From the NCBI GenBank assembly GCA_041170585.1, contig JBEDNN010000023.1:1-61050 (forward strand): a stretch of 61,050 nt of DNA, given 5' to 3'. Of this stretch, positions 35,259 to 44,298 are shown piece by piece. The position numbers and the translations under genes were made by a program. This DNA is from JBDLSY01 sp041170585 (GTDB taxonomy: Bacteria; Pseudomonadota; Gammaproteobacteria; Burkholderiales; Burkholderiaceae_C). The notes beneath the pieces are model-generated. The model saw only the letters and a program-made list of their open reading frames with translations. It was not told where the DNA came from and searched no databases. Position 1 is the first letter of the stretch. The number at the start of each line of letters is the position of its first letter.

Positions 35259-35903
35259 ATGAAAACTATTTTAAAAAAAACTAACATCACAACACTAATT
35301 TTATCTAGTATTATTTTTTTTTCTACAACTATATATGCTAATCCAATAGTTGATAGACCAGAACATTTTGAGATAAAAATAAAATCTCCTTTGTTTGTTA
35401 AATCATTTAACCCTAATACTGATAAAAATAAAATTTTCTCAAATAGTATCATTAAAAGTAGTACAAGAACTGCAAGAACTATTAGAAGTAATCTAGAACC
35501 TACTCAACTAGATTACTTGACTCAATCCCCAAATTGGGAAAGCTTTATAAAATCAACAGCAAATTGCAGTACTTCCTTTGTAAGAATAGGGTGTGACTCT
35601 TCTTATATAACAAATAATTTTTTTAAAAGCAGCCAATCGCTCATAAAAATAGAACCTAAGCAAAAAATTGTGGTTAATATAAACTTTCATGACGATTCAG
35701 CCAAGAATTCATGGGCAGAATACGAAATGGTAATACCTTATGGAGATCCTATGCTTGATAAAACTCTCACTGGAGTTGTAACAGTTACAAAAGACAATAC
35801 GATTTCTTATGTGAATAACCGTTCTTATGCGGTTTATGCCTATGCAACGGTATACAGTAATCTTGGGTCTGGTGTAACAATGACTGCTACAGTAGATAAA
35901 TAA
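35259..35903 (+). CDS. Secreted protein with one C-x8-C beta module, unknown family
   Basis: A 214-residue protein of unknown family. The signal peptide is basic residues, a hydrophobic stretch at about 11-25, then TIYA cleavage near residue 27. Residues 28-95 are a variable Lys/Thr/Ser-rich linker. Residues about 100-214 hold one module like those of the preceding gene: C103/C112 with eight residues between, LIKIEPKQKIVVNINF, KNSWAEYEMVIP, and a C-terminal strand pair. The shared spacing and the tandem position argue for a common origin. No lipobox or sorting signal is seen. Confidence 0.62.
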   Translation: MKTILKKTNITTLILSSIIFFSTTIYANPIVDRPEHFEIKIKSPLFVKSFNPNTDKNKIFSNSIIKSSTRTARTIRSNLEPTQLDYLTQSPNWESFIKSTANCSTSFVRIGCDSSYITNNFFKSSQSLIKIEPKQKIVVNINFHDDSAKNSWAEYEMVIPYGDPMLDKTLTGVVTVTKDNTISYVNNRSYAVYAYATVYSNLGSGVTMTATVDK

Positions 35904-35931
35904 TAATAATTTATAAAAATTAAAAATAGTT

Positions 35932-35975
35932 ATTTGGTAGTGGTATTAAAAGCTTTATTTATACTACTACCAAAT
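35932..35975. terminator. Hairpin downstream of the secreted-protein pair
   Basis: ATTTGGTAGT (35932-35941) and ACTACCAAAT (35966-35975) are a perfect 10-bp inverted repeat around a 24-base loop. It lacks a proper T-run, so its terminator role between this gene and convergent ilvD is tentative. Confidence 0.45.
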
Positions 35976-36106
35976 TTGGTAATGTTACAGTTTAATTTTT
36001 ATAATATTTATACTGGTACAGTAGCTTGTTCATTTTACTGGTTACTTCTTAAGTATTAAATTTTATCAGTGATATTTTAACATTACCCCAAATTTAAATA
36101 AACATT

Positions 36107-37789
36107 TTAAAATTGTTTATCTGTTACCGCACCGTAACTTGCACTGCTGGCTAAGGCTGCAAATTTAGCCAATACTCCACGCGTATAGCGCGGGGCAGGT
36201 TGAACCCATACACTATGGCGTTTGGATAACTCATCATCACTAATATTGATTTGTACTAATTGTTGCGTAGCATCAATTGTAATGCTATCACCTTCTTGTA
36301 CCAATGCAATTGCACCACCCACAAATGCTTCTGGTGAAACATGGCCGACCACCATACCCCACGTGCCTCCACTAAAGCGACCATCGGTAATTAAGCCCAC
36401 ATCTTCACCCAAGCCTTGACCAATTAAAGCGGCTGTAGGTGCAAGCATTTCACGCATTCCGGGACCACCTTTAGGGCCTTCATAGCGGATAATCAGTACA
36501 TCGCCTTTTTTAATACGGTGTGCCATAATCGCTGCCATTGCGTCATCTTCGCTGTCAAATACACGGGCAGGGCCTGTAATGGTTAGTTTCTTTAATCCAG
36601 TAATTTTAGCAACGCTACCTTCAGGGGCTAAGTTACCTTTTAGTACCGCAAGATGACCTTCTTTGTACAGAGCGGTTTCCATCGTTTTAATGACGTATTG
36701 ATTACTACGTGGTACATCAGGGACATGTGCTAATTCTTCAGCCATAGTTTTGCCTGTAATGGTTATGCAATCACCGTGTAGTAAACCCGCCTTTAATAAT
36801 ATTTTTAGCACTTGGGGTACACCGCCTGCCGCGTGTAAATCAACGGCTACAAATTGCCCTGATGGTTTTAAATCACAAATCACCCCCACTTTACGGCGTA
36901 CTATTTCAAAATCTTCTAAAGACCATTCAACTTCAGCGGCATGGGCAATCGCTAAGTAATGTAATACAGCATTGGTTGAGCCACCCGTTGCCATAATCAA
37001 AGCCACGGCATTTTCAATACTTTTACGAGTAATAATATCGCGAGGTTTTAAATCATTTTTAACGGCGTTAATCAGTACACGGGCTGATTCAGCGGCACTG
37101 ACGGTTTTTTCTTCGTCAGGATTTGCCATAGTGCTAGAGTACATTAAACTCATGCCTAAGGCTTCAAAACTAGAACTCATTGTATTAGCCGTATACATAC
37201 CGCCGCATGAACCACTACCTGGGATTGATTTTTGTTCAATCGCTTTAAAATCTTCATCACTCATACGTTTGGCATTAAACTCACCAACGGCTTCAAACAC
37301 ACTAACCACAGTTAAATCTTTACCTTTATGATTACCAGGTTTAATTGTGCCACCATAAACATAAATACCCGGTACATTCATACGTGCTAAAGCCATCATA
37401 CCACCCGGCATATTTTTATCGCAGCCACCTACAATGACCACGCCGTCTAACCATTGGCATTGAGTTACAGTTTCAATGCTATCGGCAATGACTTCGCGCG
37501 ATACAAGGCTATACTTCATGCCTTCTGTTCCCATGCTCATACCATCACTAATTGTGGGGACACCAAATACTTGCGGGTTGCCCCCTGCATTTTTAACGGC
37601 TTCAATCGCGGCATCAGCTAATTTTTGCAAACCACTATTACATGGGGTAACTGTGCTATGACCATTGGCGATTCCAATCATAGGTTTGTCAAAATCGCTT
37701 TCAACATAGCCCATACCATAATACATACTGCGATTGGGTGCGCGTGAAATACCTTCAGTGATAGCAGCAGAACGGCCTTTATAGCTCAT
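36107..37789 (-). CDS. ilvD: Dihydroxy-acid dehydratase
   Basis: A 560-residue Fe-S enzyme of valine, isoleucine and leucine synthesis. The three cluster-ligand cysteines appear in PCNSGLQ, VGGCDKNMPGG and SGSCGGMYTANTMS. The C-terminal part has KGGPGMREML and ITDGRFSGGTWG. Length and motifs fit the short [2Fe-2S]/[4Fe-4S] IlvD class of about 555-560 residues. It is convergent with the secreted-protein pair and shows no other amino-acid gene nearby. Confidence 0.97.
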   Translation of the reverse strand: MSYKGRSAAITEGISRAPNRSMYYGMGYVESDFDKPMIGIANGHSTVTPCNSGLQKLADAAIEAVKNAGGNPQVFGVPTISDGMSMGTEGMKYSLVSREVIADSIETVTQCQWLDGVVIVGGCDKNMPGGMMALARMNVPGIYVYGGTIKPGNHKGKDLTVVSVFEAVGEFNAKRMSDEDFKAIEQKSIPGSGSCGGMYTANTMSSSFEALGMSLMYSSTMANPDEEKTVSAAESARVLINAVKNDLKPRDIITRKSIENAVALIMATGGSTNAVLHYLAIAHAAEVEWSLEDFEIVRRKVGVICDLKPSGQFVAVDLHAAGGVPQVLKILLKAGLLHGDCITITGKTMAEELAHVPDVPRSNQYVIKTMETALYKEGHLAVLKGNLAPEGSVAKITGLKKLTITGPARVFDSEDDAMAAIMAHRIKKGDVLIIRYEGPKGGPGMREMLAPTAALIGQGLGEDVGLITDGRFSGGTWGMVVGHVSPEAFVGGAIALVQEGDSITIDATQQLVQINISDDELSKRHSVWVQPAPRYTRGVLAKFAALASSASYGAVTDKQF

Positions 37790-37978
37790 AAGATTCCTTG
37801 ATTTTTAGGTTGAGGTTTAAGTATTCAAGTATTTAGTACTAAAATATTTAGTATTTAAAATTACTTTATTTACTTTTTACTTAAACATCTATTATATTAA
37901 TAATATTTTCAAGCGAGACAAGTGTAAGACAAGTATTAAGCAAGTAGTTTAAGCTGACGTATATCATACATAATTGTA

Positions 37979-39259
37979 TTAGGCATCAATGTGGTTAAGC
38001 AAAGCAATTAAACGCCGTCCTATAGCATACGCTAAATTTACAGGAACTGCATTGCCAATTTGTTTATATTGTGCGGTTACTGGTCCTAAAAATACCCACT
38101 CATCAGGGAATGTTTGTACTCGTGCATATTCTCTAACGGTTAAAGGGCGATGCTCTTCAGGGTGGCATCGCTCGGTTTGTTTTTGTGAGGGGCTACATGT
38201 TAAAGTTAAACTAGGTTCATTCCAAGATAAACGTCTTGCCATACCCGTTTTTCCGCCCCCTAAAAAATAACTACCCTGCATATATTCACGCTGTAATTCA
38301 TCAGGTAAGTCACGCCAATAGCCACCTTGAGGCACTTGACTTAAAATTTCTGCTTTTCTTTTAGGATATTTTTGTCCTTCAGTACTAAGTTTAGTTACAT
38401 CATCTGCATATAGTTCACCTGCTTTTAAAGCATCTTTTAGTACCATAACACGCTTATAGGGCGATGGCCATTTAAAATTATTAAGATGTGCTAAATCATT
38501 TCTTATTGCAATAAGTATTAATCGTTCACGTTTTTGTGGAACTTTATAAAAAATGGCTTTAAGTACTTTAGGTTCTATTAGTGTATATCCTAAATTTTTA
38601 ATAGTTTCTTTTATAATTTTAATAGTTTTTCCATTGTCGTGATCAAGCAAACCCCTAACATTCTCTGCCATAAATACTTTAGGCTGAATTTCTTGAACGG
38701 CACGTGCAAACTCAAAAAATAGAGTACCCCTTGCATCTTCAAAACCAAGCTGCTTTCCTGCAAATGAAAATGATTGGCAAGGAAAGCCACCTGATATAAA
38801 ATCAACACCTACATAAGGCTTAAAATTTATTTGGGTAATATCACTTTCTAAAATATTCCAGTGTGGTCTATTGTGTCGCAAGGTATTACAAGCATGTTTA
38901 TCTACTTCATTTAATAACACGGCATTAAAACCAGCTTGCTCTAAACCTAAAGCCAACCCGCCTGCCCCTGAAAACAACTCAATTGATGAAAATGATTTTA
39001 TGGGTTGAATTAGATTTTCTTCGTCCCATGATGAATAAAACATTTCAGCAATGATTTTAAATGATAATAAATCTTTAATTAAATAATGCCTTTCGCCGGT
39101 GTCAGTCGTTATTGGGTTTATCTTCCCATTAAGTTCCCATTTATTAATGGTATTTTTTGACATAGATAATATGTCAGCTAATAGGTTAGTATGAATACTA
39201 TCGTTGCCTAAACTTAGGCTTTCGTTAAAGGACTCATTAAAGTCAAAAGCTAAATTCAT
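37979..39259 (-). CDS. DNA cytosine-5 methyltransferase of an Eco47II/Sau96I-type system, with N-terminal HTH
   Basis: The start is set at ATG 39259 because GAGGGG just upstream can serve as its ribosome binding site; another ATG at 39271 is in frame. The 426-residue enzyme has motif I SIELFSGAGGLALGL, motif IV GGFPCQSFSFAG with nucleophile near C161, motif VI ENVRGLLDHD, motif VIII VPQKRERLILI, and motif X QIGNAVPVNLAYAIG. Residues about 25-65 precede the catalytic core and form a MerR/excisionase-like helix-turn-helix (LLADILSMSKNTINKW), which could autoregulate the locus. The start lies inside the 3' end of the endonuclease gene. The expected methylation target is GGNCC. Confidence 0.9.
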   Translation of the reverse strand: MNLAFDFNESFNESLSLGNDSIHTNLLADILSMSKNTINKWELNGKINPITTDTGERHYLIKDLLSFKIIAEMFYSSWDEENLIQPIKSFSSIELFSGAGGLALGLEQAGFNAVLLNEVDKHACNTLRHNRPHWNILESDITQINFKPYVGVDFISGGFPCQSFSFAGKQLGFEDARGTLFFEFARAVQEIQPKVFMAENVRGLLDHDNGKTIKIIKETIKNLGYTLIEPKVLKAIFYKVPQKRERLILIAIRNDLAHLNNFKWPSPYKRVMVLKDALKAGELYADDVTKLSTEGQKYPKRKAEILSQVPQGGYWRDLPDELQREYMQGSYFLGGGKTGMARRLSWNEPSLTLTCSPSQKQTERCHPEEHRPLTVREYARVQTFPDEWVFLGPVTAQYKQIGNAVPVNLAYAIGRRLIALLNHIDA

Positions 39260-39989
39260 TAAACCCCTCATATTTTTTAAATGAGAGTAAATACAGGCTT
39301 TTCAGAGTGTTTTTATCCATCACTTTGAGTTCTTTTAATACGCTATTACTTTCTTTTTCCAAAATTACATTAGCCACAACATCATCAATGATAGTGGGTA
39401 ATTTAGAGCAAAGTTTTTTAAATGCTAAAGAATCACCTGTCGCAATCTCATAGAATTTATCAATAGATACACGGCGAATATTTTCATGTACCACTTTATT
39501 ACCATCAACACTAGACACCCAACAAATATTTTGGCTATTTTTTGCAATTACCTCAACTAACATACACACTGCTTTACTATTATTTAGTACAGTACTTTGC
39601 ATTTTAATGTATGTTTTCTGAGCGGAAGAAGAGTTCATCGTATTGTGTTTATTTTTTATTTCAACATAAATTGACTCCTCTTGATTAATAATATCGTAAC
39701 CAAAATCGGGTACTTTCCATGATTTATTTTTGATATGCTTAAAAATATTTTGATGAAAATATCCAATATGATTGGTATTACTTTTATCTAGCTGCCTAAT
39801 AACCTCGGATTCTATGACATCATCAATATGCCGCTGATAAATTTTAGAATCAAAGGTTAGTTTAATAGGGTCAATTAAATTTTCGTTAAATGCTTTTAAG
39901 TCAATAGAAAAACGGTATGCTAAAACAGTTTTTTTGACGTGATTAAATATTTTTTCATCACTGATAAAGCCCAAATGATACTGTTTCAT
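39243..39989 (-). CDS. Type II restriction endonuclease, Eco47II/Sau96I family (predicted GGNCC)
   Basis: A 248-residue protein matching the RE_Eco47II family along its length: YHLGFISDEKIFNHVK, IDPIKLTFDSKIY, SNTNHIGYFHQNIF, YVEIKNKHNTMNSSSAQKTY and IRRVSIDKFYEIATGD. The segment Y-D-I-I then V-E-I-K-N-K supplies a PD-(D/E)XK-like catalytic site. Characterised members cut GGNCC. It overlaps the methyltransferase start by 17 bases, with the endonuclease gene first, so the host needs some control to protect itself during establishment. It looks intact. Confidence 0.9.
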   Translation of the reverse strand: MKQYHLGFISDEKIFNHVKKTVLAYRFSIDLKAFNENLIDPIKLTFDSKIYQRHIDDVIESEVIRQLDKSNTNHIGYFHQNIFKHIKNKSWKVPDFGYDIINQEESIYVEIKNKHNTMNSSSAQKTYIKMQSTVLNNSKAVCMLVEVIAKNSQNICWVSSVDGNKVVHENIRRVSIDKFYEIATGDSLAFKKLCSKLPTIIDDVVANVILEKESNSVLKELKVMDKNTLKSLYLLSFKKYEGFNEFSF

Positions 39990-40020
39990 AAAAATAGCCT
40001 TTGTTTTAATATTAAAATAT

Positions 40021-40620
40021 TTACGCTACAAACCGAAATACCGCTTGAGAGCCGCGTAAGTTAGGTAAAACCTGAATAGGCAATCCTTGGTGTAGGGCAA
40101 CACAGTCCTTGATGGTTAAACCACAGCTGGCTGCTAAATCAGCAAAATCATGTAAAGTAGCACAGCGGAGATTAGGTGTATCAAACCATTGATAAGGCAA
40201 AGTCGCCGAGACTGGCATGCGTCCACCCAGTAGCTGCCAACGGTGCTGCCAATAGCCAAAATTAGGAAAACTTAAAATAGCCTCACGCCCCACCCGTGCA
40301 ATTTCTGTAAGCATAGGTTTAACATGGTGTATTTGTTGCAATGTTTCTAATTGCAACACCACATCAAACGCATTGTGTTCAAATAAAGCTAAACCACTTT
40401 CCAAATCTTGTTGAATCACATCAATGCCGCGTTCAAGTGTAGCTAAAACGGCTACGTCGTCTAAATCTATACCCAACACAGTACAATTTTTTTCATCACG
40501 CAAATAGGCCAGTAAAGCCCCGTCAGAGCAGCCCAAGTCTAAAACGCGTGAACCATCTTTAACCCATTGTGCGACATATTTTTGATCAGGGCGTAGTATG
40601 TTTGACATTGAAGGACTCAT
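40021..40620 (-). CDS. metW: Methionine biosynthesis protein MetW
   Basis: A 199-residue SAM-methyltransferase-fold protein with glycine-rich motif RVLDLGCSDGALLAYL, acidic loop VLGIDLDD, and LQTLQQIHHVKPMLTEIARVGREAILSFPNFGYW. MetW pairs with MetX and is required for full homoserine acyltransferase activity in several proteobacteria. Its ATG overlaps the metX stop as ATGA, so translation is coupled. A second ATG four codons in is an alternative start. Confidence 0.94.
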   Translation of the reverse strand: MSPSMSNILRPDQKYVAQWVKDGSRVLDLGCSDGALLAYLRDEKNCTVLGIDLDDVAVLATLERGIDVIQQDLESGLALFEHNAFDVVLQLETLQQIHHVKPMLTEIARVGREAILSFPNFGYWQHRWQLLGGRMPVSATLPYQWFDTPNLRCATLHDFADLAASCGLTIKDCVALHQGLPIQVLPNLRGSQAVFRFVA

Positions 40621-41765
40621 AGTGTTGCTTCTATTCGTTTAAAGTAAGCCTGCATCGCACTAATGTAGCGTGAATCAGTTAGTAAAAAAGCATCATGGCC
40701 GTGTGGGGCATTAATTTCAGCATAACTAACTTGCTTGTGTGTTTTAATTAAAGCCGCCACAATTTCACGCGAACAGGCGGGACTAAAACGCCAATCCGTG
40801 GTAAAGCTAACGACAAAATAGTGGGCTTGAACTTCATTTAATGCTAACGCTAAGTTATCTTGATGTTTAGCGGCTGGGTCAAAATAATCTAACGCTTTGG
40901 TGATAAGCAAATAAGTATTCGCATCAAAATAAGTCGCAAATTTTTCGCCTTGATAACGTAAATAACTTTCCACTTGAAAATCAGCAGAGGCTTTATCAGT
41001 GCCTAGTTTAAATTGTAGGGCATCATATTTTAATTGACGGCCAAATTTTTCAGCCATATCATCATCACTTAAATAAGTGATATGCCCAATCATTCGGGCG
41101 ACTGATAGCCCACTCTTTGGAATGCCCCCTGTTTTGTAGTCAGGGTCTTTTAAAATAGCTTGTCGTGCTACGTCATTAAACGCAATATTTTGGGCACTTA
41201 ATTTTGATGTACTGGCAATCACTATACAATGTTTTAAGCGGTTTGGATATTGTATTGACCAACTTAACGCCTGCATACCGCCTAAACTACCGCCCATAAC
41301 CACTGCCCACTGATTGATTTTTAAATAATCAGCCAATCTCGCTTGAGTATTAACCCAATCCTCTACTGTAATTATGGGAAAATCTTGTCCCCACGGTCTA
41401 TTATTAACAGGGTTAATAGACGTAGGGCCAGTACTACCAAAACAAGAGCCTAGATTATTGACACCCACTACAAAAAATACATCAGTATCAACCGACTTGC
41501 CTGAACCCACCATGTTGTCCCACCACCCCAATTGCCCGTGTTCGTCAAAGCCTGCTATATGATGGCTGGCATTTAAGGCATGGCATATTAAAACAGCATT
41601 TGATTTATCAGCATTAAGCGTGCCGTAAGTTTCTACGCGTAAGCAATAACTAGATAGCATAGCCCCACTTTGTAAAAGGAGTGGTATATCAAATGCAATG
41701 TCTTGAGTATGAGTATTTAATGCAAAATTGACAGCATTGTGAGAAATAGTATGTGCTGGCATCAT
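40617..41765 (-). CDS. metX: Homoserine O-acyltransferase MetX
   Basis: A 382-residue alpha/beta hydrolase that acylates homoserine for methionine synthesis. It shows the oxyanion/nucleophile elbow GGSLGGMQALSW, NLGSCFGSTGPTSINP, and C-terminal catalytic Asp and His in TDWRFSPA and APHGHDAFLL. Many MetX proteins paired with MetW use succinyl-CoA, so acetyl versus succinyl specificity is left open. The operon is metX-metW. A MITE copy lies upstream at 41857. Confidence 0.95.
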   Translation of the reverse strand: MMPAHTISHNAVNFALNTHTQDIAFDIPLLLQSGAMLSSYCLRVETYGTLNADKSNAVLICHALNASHHIAGFDEHGQLGWWDNMVGSGKSVDTDVFFVVGVNNLGSCFGSTGPTSINPVNNRPWGQDFPIITVEDWVNTQARLADYLKINQWAVVMGGSLGGMQALSWSIQYPNRLKHCIVIASTSKLSAQNIAFNDVARQAILKDPDYKTGGIPKSGLSVARMIGHITYLSDDDMAEKFGRQLKYDALQFKLGTDKASADFQVESYLRYQGEKFATYFDANTYLLITKALDYFDPAAKHQDNLALALNEVQAHYFVVSFTTDWRFSPACSREIVAALIKTHKQVSYAEINAPHGHDAFLLTDSRYISAMQAYFKRIEATL

Positions 41766-41856
41766 AGATAGATAAATAAACTAAGTAAAATAAGCTAAAC
41801 AAATTAAATAAGTAAACAAGCAAATAAGTTAAAAAAATTAAATAAGTAAATTAAAT

Positions 41857-41964
41857 GGTATTGCTACTTAAAAATAGTTATTGTGTTTTTTATCTTACGC
41901 AAGCTTTATTTTGCTAAGAAAATTTTAGAAATATATACTTTAACCATATTAAAATAGCAATGCC
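41857..41964 (-). mobile_element. MITE-like element, copy 3 (108 bp)
   Basis: The element begins GGTATTGCTACTTAAAAATAG and ends ATTAAAATAGCAATGCC, in inverse orientation to copy 1. It is flanked by exact 8-bp repeats aattaaat (41849-41856 and 41965-41972). Inside it is almost identical to copy 5 at 53902. It lies between metX and hisD, upstream of metX. Confidence 0.9.
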
Positions 41965-41990
41965 AATTAAATAACTAGTTGATAAAATTA

Positions 41991-43304
41991 TTATGGTATT
42001 TGACGCATTCTAGCCGCTGCCGCGTGGGCGGGTAAACCTTCGCTATCCGCTAAAGTACCTGCAATGTGAGCGAGACTGTTTGCCCCAGCACTAGAGACAA
42101 AAATAATACTTGAGCGTTTTTGAAAGTCATATACGCCTAATGGGCTAGAAAAACGAGCAGTACGCATAGTGGGCAAAACATGATTGGGACCAGCACAATA
42201 ATCGCCTAAACTTTCACTGCTATAAGCACCCATAAAAATAGCACCACTATGACGAATTAGCGGCAGTAAAGCGTATGGGTCTGCGACAGACAGTTCCATG
42301 TGTTCAGGGGCAATCCAGTTACAAATATCACACGCATCATTTAAATCACGGGTTAAAATAAATGCCCCACGGTTACGTAAACTGGTTTCAATAATCGCTG
42401 CCCTAGGCATAGTCAGTAGTAAACGTTCAATGCTTTGACACACCGCATCTAAGTAGGCTGCATCGGGACACAATAAAATACTTTGTGCCATTTCATCGTG
42501 CTCGGCTTGGCTAAACAAATCCATAGCAACCCAATCAGGCGGCGTAGTACCGTCAGCAATAATTAAAATTTCTGATGGCCCTGCAATCATATCAATACCG
42601 ACTGTACCAAACACGCGTCGTTTAGCAGCTGCTACATAAGCATTGCCCGGCCCGACAATTTTATCAACTGCAGCGATGGTATGCGTACCGTAGGCTAAAG
42701 CAGCTATTGCTTGTGCCCCACCAATAGAAAATACACGGTCAACCCCTGCAATAAAAGCGGCAGCCAATACTAAGGGTCTATGTATTCCATCAGGCGTTGG
42801 GGCAACCATAATTACTTCACTGACACCCGCGACTTTAGCAGGAATAGCATTCATTAATACACTGCTTGGATACGCTGCTTTGCCACCCGGTACATATAAA
42901 CCGACTCGGTCAAGCGGTGTGATACGTTGCCCTAAAATAGTACCGTCAGCTTCGGTGTATGTCCAGTCAGTCGTTTTTTGACGTTCGTGAAAAACGCGGA
43001 TACGCTTAGCCGCTGCCTCAAGTGCTTGGCGTTCAGCGGGACTAATTTGGCTAAGTGCCGCTTCTAAGGTGTTTCGAGGTACTTCTAATTCAGCTACACT
43101 ATTGGCATTGAGTCTATCAAAACGATGGGTGTATTCTAATACTGCCGCATCTCCACGGGCTTGTACATCTTTTAAAATAGCCGCCACAGTTGTTTCAATC
43201 GCATCATTTGCGTCTTCTTCAAAGCGAGTTAACTGTTTCAATTGTGCTTGAAAATTATGAGATTGGCTATCAAGGCGGCGTAGTTCAGTAGCAAGTAGAG
43301 GCAT
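41991..43304 (-). CDS. hisD: Histidinol dehydrogenase
   Basis: A 437-residue zinc enzyme for the last two steps of histidine synthesis. The signature is present as IVGPGNAYVAAAKRRVFG and IDMIAGPSEILIIAD, with zinc-site residues in FSQAEHDE and the C-terminal GPNHVLPT and HAAAARMR regions. It belongs to an ibaG-murA-hisG-hisD run on the minus strand, but an unrelated secreted-protein gene separates it from hisG. Confidence 0.96.
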   Translation of the reverse strand: MPLLATELRRLDSQSHNFQAQLKQLTRFEEDANDAIETTVAAILKDVQARGDAAVLEYTHRFDRLNANSVAELEVPRNTLEAALSQISPAERQALEAAAKRIRVFHERQKTTDWTYTEADGTILGQRITPLDRVGLYVPGGKAAYPSSVLMNAIPAKVAGVSEVIMVAPTPDGIHRPLVLAAAFIAGVDRVFSIGGAQAIAALAYGTHTIAAVDKIVGPGNAYVAAAKRRVFGTVGIDMIAGPSEILIIADGTTPPDWVAMDLFSQAEHDEMAQSILLCPDAAYLDAVCQSIERLLLTMPRAAIIETSLRNRGAFILTRDLNDACDICNWIAPEHMELSVADPYALLPLIRHSGAIFMGAYSSESLGDYCAGPNHVLPTMRTARFSSPLGVYDFQKRSSIIFVSSAGANSLAHIAGTLADSEGLPAHAAAARMRQIP

Positions 43305-43393
43305 AGAGTTTATTAATGAAAATGGTTATATTGTTAAGCATTAATTAAGCAGTAAATATTAAGTTTAAAATCAAGTGCAAAGTAGTTAATTGG

Positions 43394-44251
43394 TTAGCAG
43401 CCGCAACGCATAAGTTCACCCTGTGTTTTAGCGGTATTGTGTATCAGCTCTCCTTTTTTTACATTGGCTAAAGAAGAAAGAAATAGGCGATAATCGTAAC
43501 CACATTCAGTAACTATACTTAATAGTATGTCAATTTTGCCGTCATTATCTAAATCACCAATCCAATCAATTAAAGGGAGAGCAGGAGTTCCATAATGACC
43601 AAAAGCACCTTTTTTTAATAATACTTGTGTATTTAACCCGCTATTTAGTTTAAGTATTGAGATATCTTCAATGTATAAATTTTTATCAGTAGGTTTTTTA
43701 GTAACAACTTCTCTTAAAAGGGTCATAGATTGCGTATTATTTGAAGGAATTTTCCAGCCTTTTTTACTGTGTAATTGTCGGTAAAAAGCTATTTTATTAA
43801 TGGCTTCATCAGCATAGCCTCCTCCTTCAATTAGTTGAAGTGTATTTATAGAGTCAGAGCCAAAAGAGTACGTGGCTACTTTGCCTACTTTGATATTAGG
43901 AACACCTAAAAATACTGCCAGCGGCTTGCCTTTGACTTCTAATTTATCAGAGGTGACTGATTCGCCGTTTAACTCCCATTTTTCTATATGGTCGCTGACT
44001 TTTACTTGGGCAGGTTTAACTTCACACACTTTATTTTTACAAAATAAGCCTAGCCATTGTCTATTTCTAGGTAATACTGTGTGCATTAAATTTTGATATG
44101 TAAGCTTATCATCAAAGCTACCCATTAAAACAATTGGCAGTTTCAGTGGTGTAATTCCTTCATTCGCCTGTGTTTTACCGACAATTGACAGCATAACAAC
44201 CGCTATAAAGTATAAAAAATTAAATCGCTTCATAATTTTTATAATTTTCAT
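43394..44251 (-). CDS. Secreted protein of unknown function with a Ca-binding-like loop, inserted between hisG and hisD
   Basis: I do not recognise the family. The 285-residue product has a signal peptide (basic start, hydrophobic 11-25, cleavage near TQA29). M1 is assumed; M7 is equally good. Near the C-terminus, DWIGDLDNDGKIDILLS resembles the D-x-D-x-D-G loops of FG-GAP/VCBS or dockerin-type calcium sites. Cysteines occur as FCKNKVC, ECGYD and a terminal RCGC, suggesting disulfides. The gene interrupts the conserved hisG-hisD pair, so it is probably a later insertion, though its end and start leave the operon direction intact. Confidence 0.6.
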   Translation of the reverse strand: MKIIKIMKRFNFLYFIAVVMLSIVGKTQANEGITPLKLPIVLMGSFDDKLTYQNLMHTVLPRNRQWLGLFCKNKVCEVKPAQVKVSDHIEKWELNGESVTSDKLEVKGKPLAVFLGVPNIKVGKVATYSFGSDSINTLQLIEGGGYADEAINKIAFYRQLHSKKGWKIPSNNTQSMTLLREVVTKKPTDKNLYIEDISILKLNSGLNTQVLLKKGAFGHYGTPALPLIDWIGDLDNDGKIDILLSIVTECGYDYRLFLSSLANVKKGELIHNTAKTQGELMRCGC

Positions 44252-44298
44252 AATTTTATATTTGGTTTATTTTTTTATAAACTGGTGATGATAGTTTT

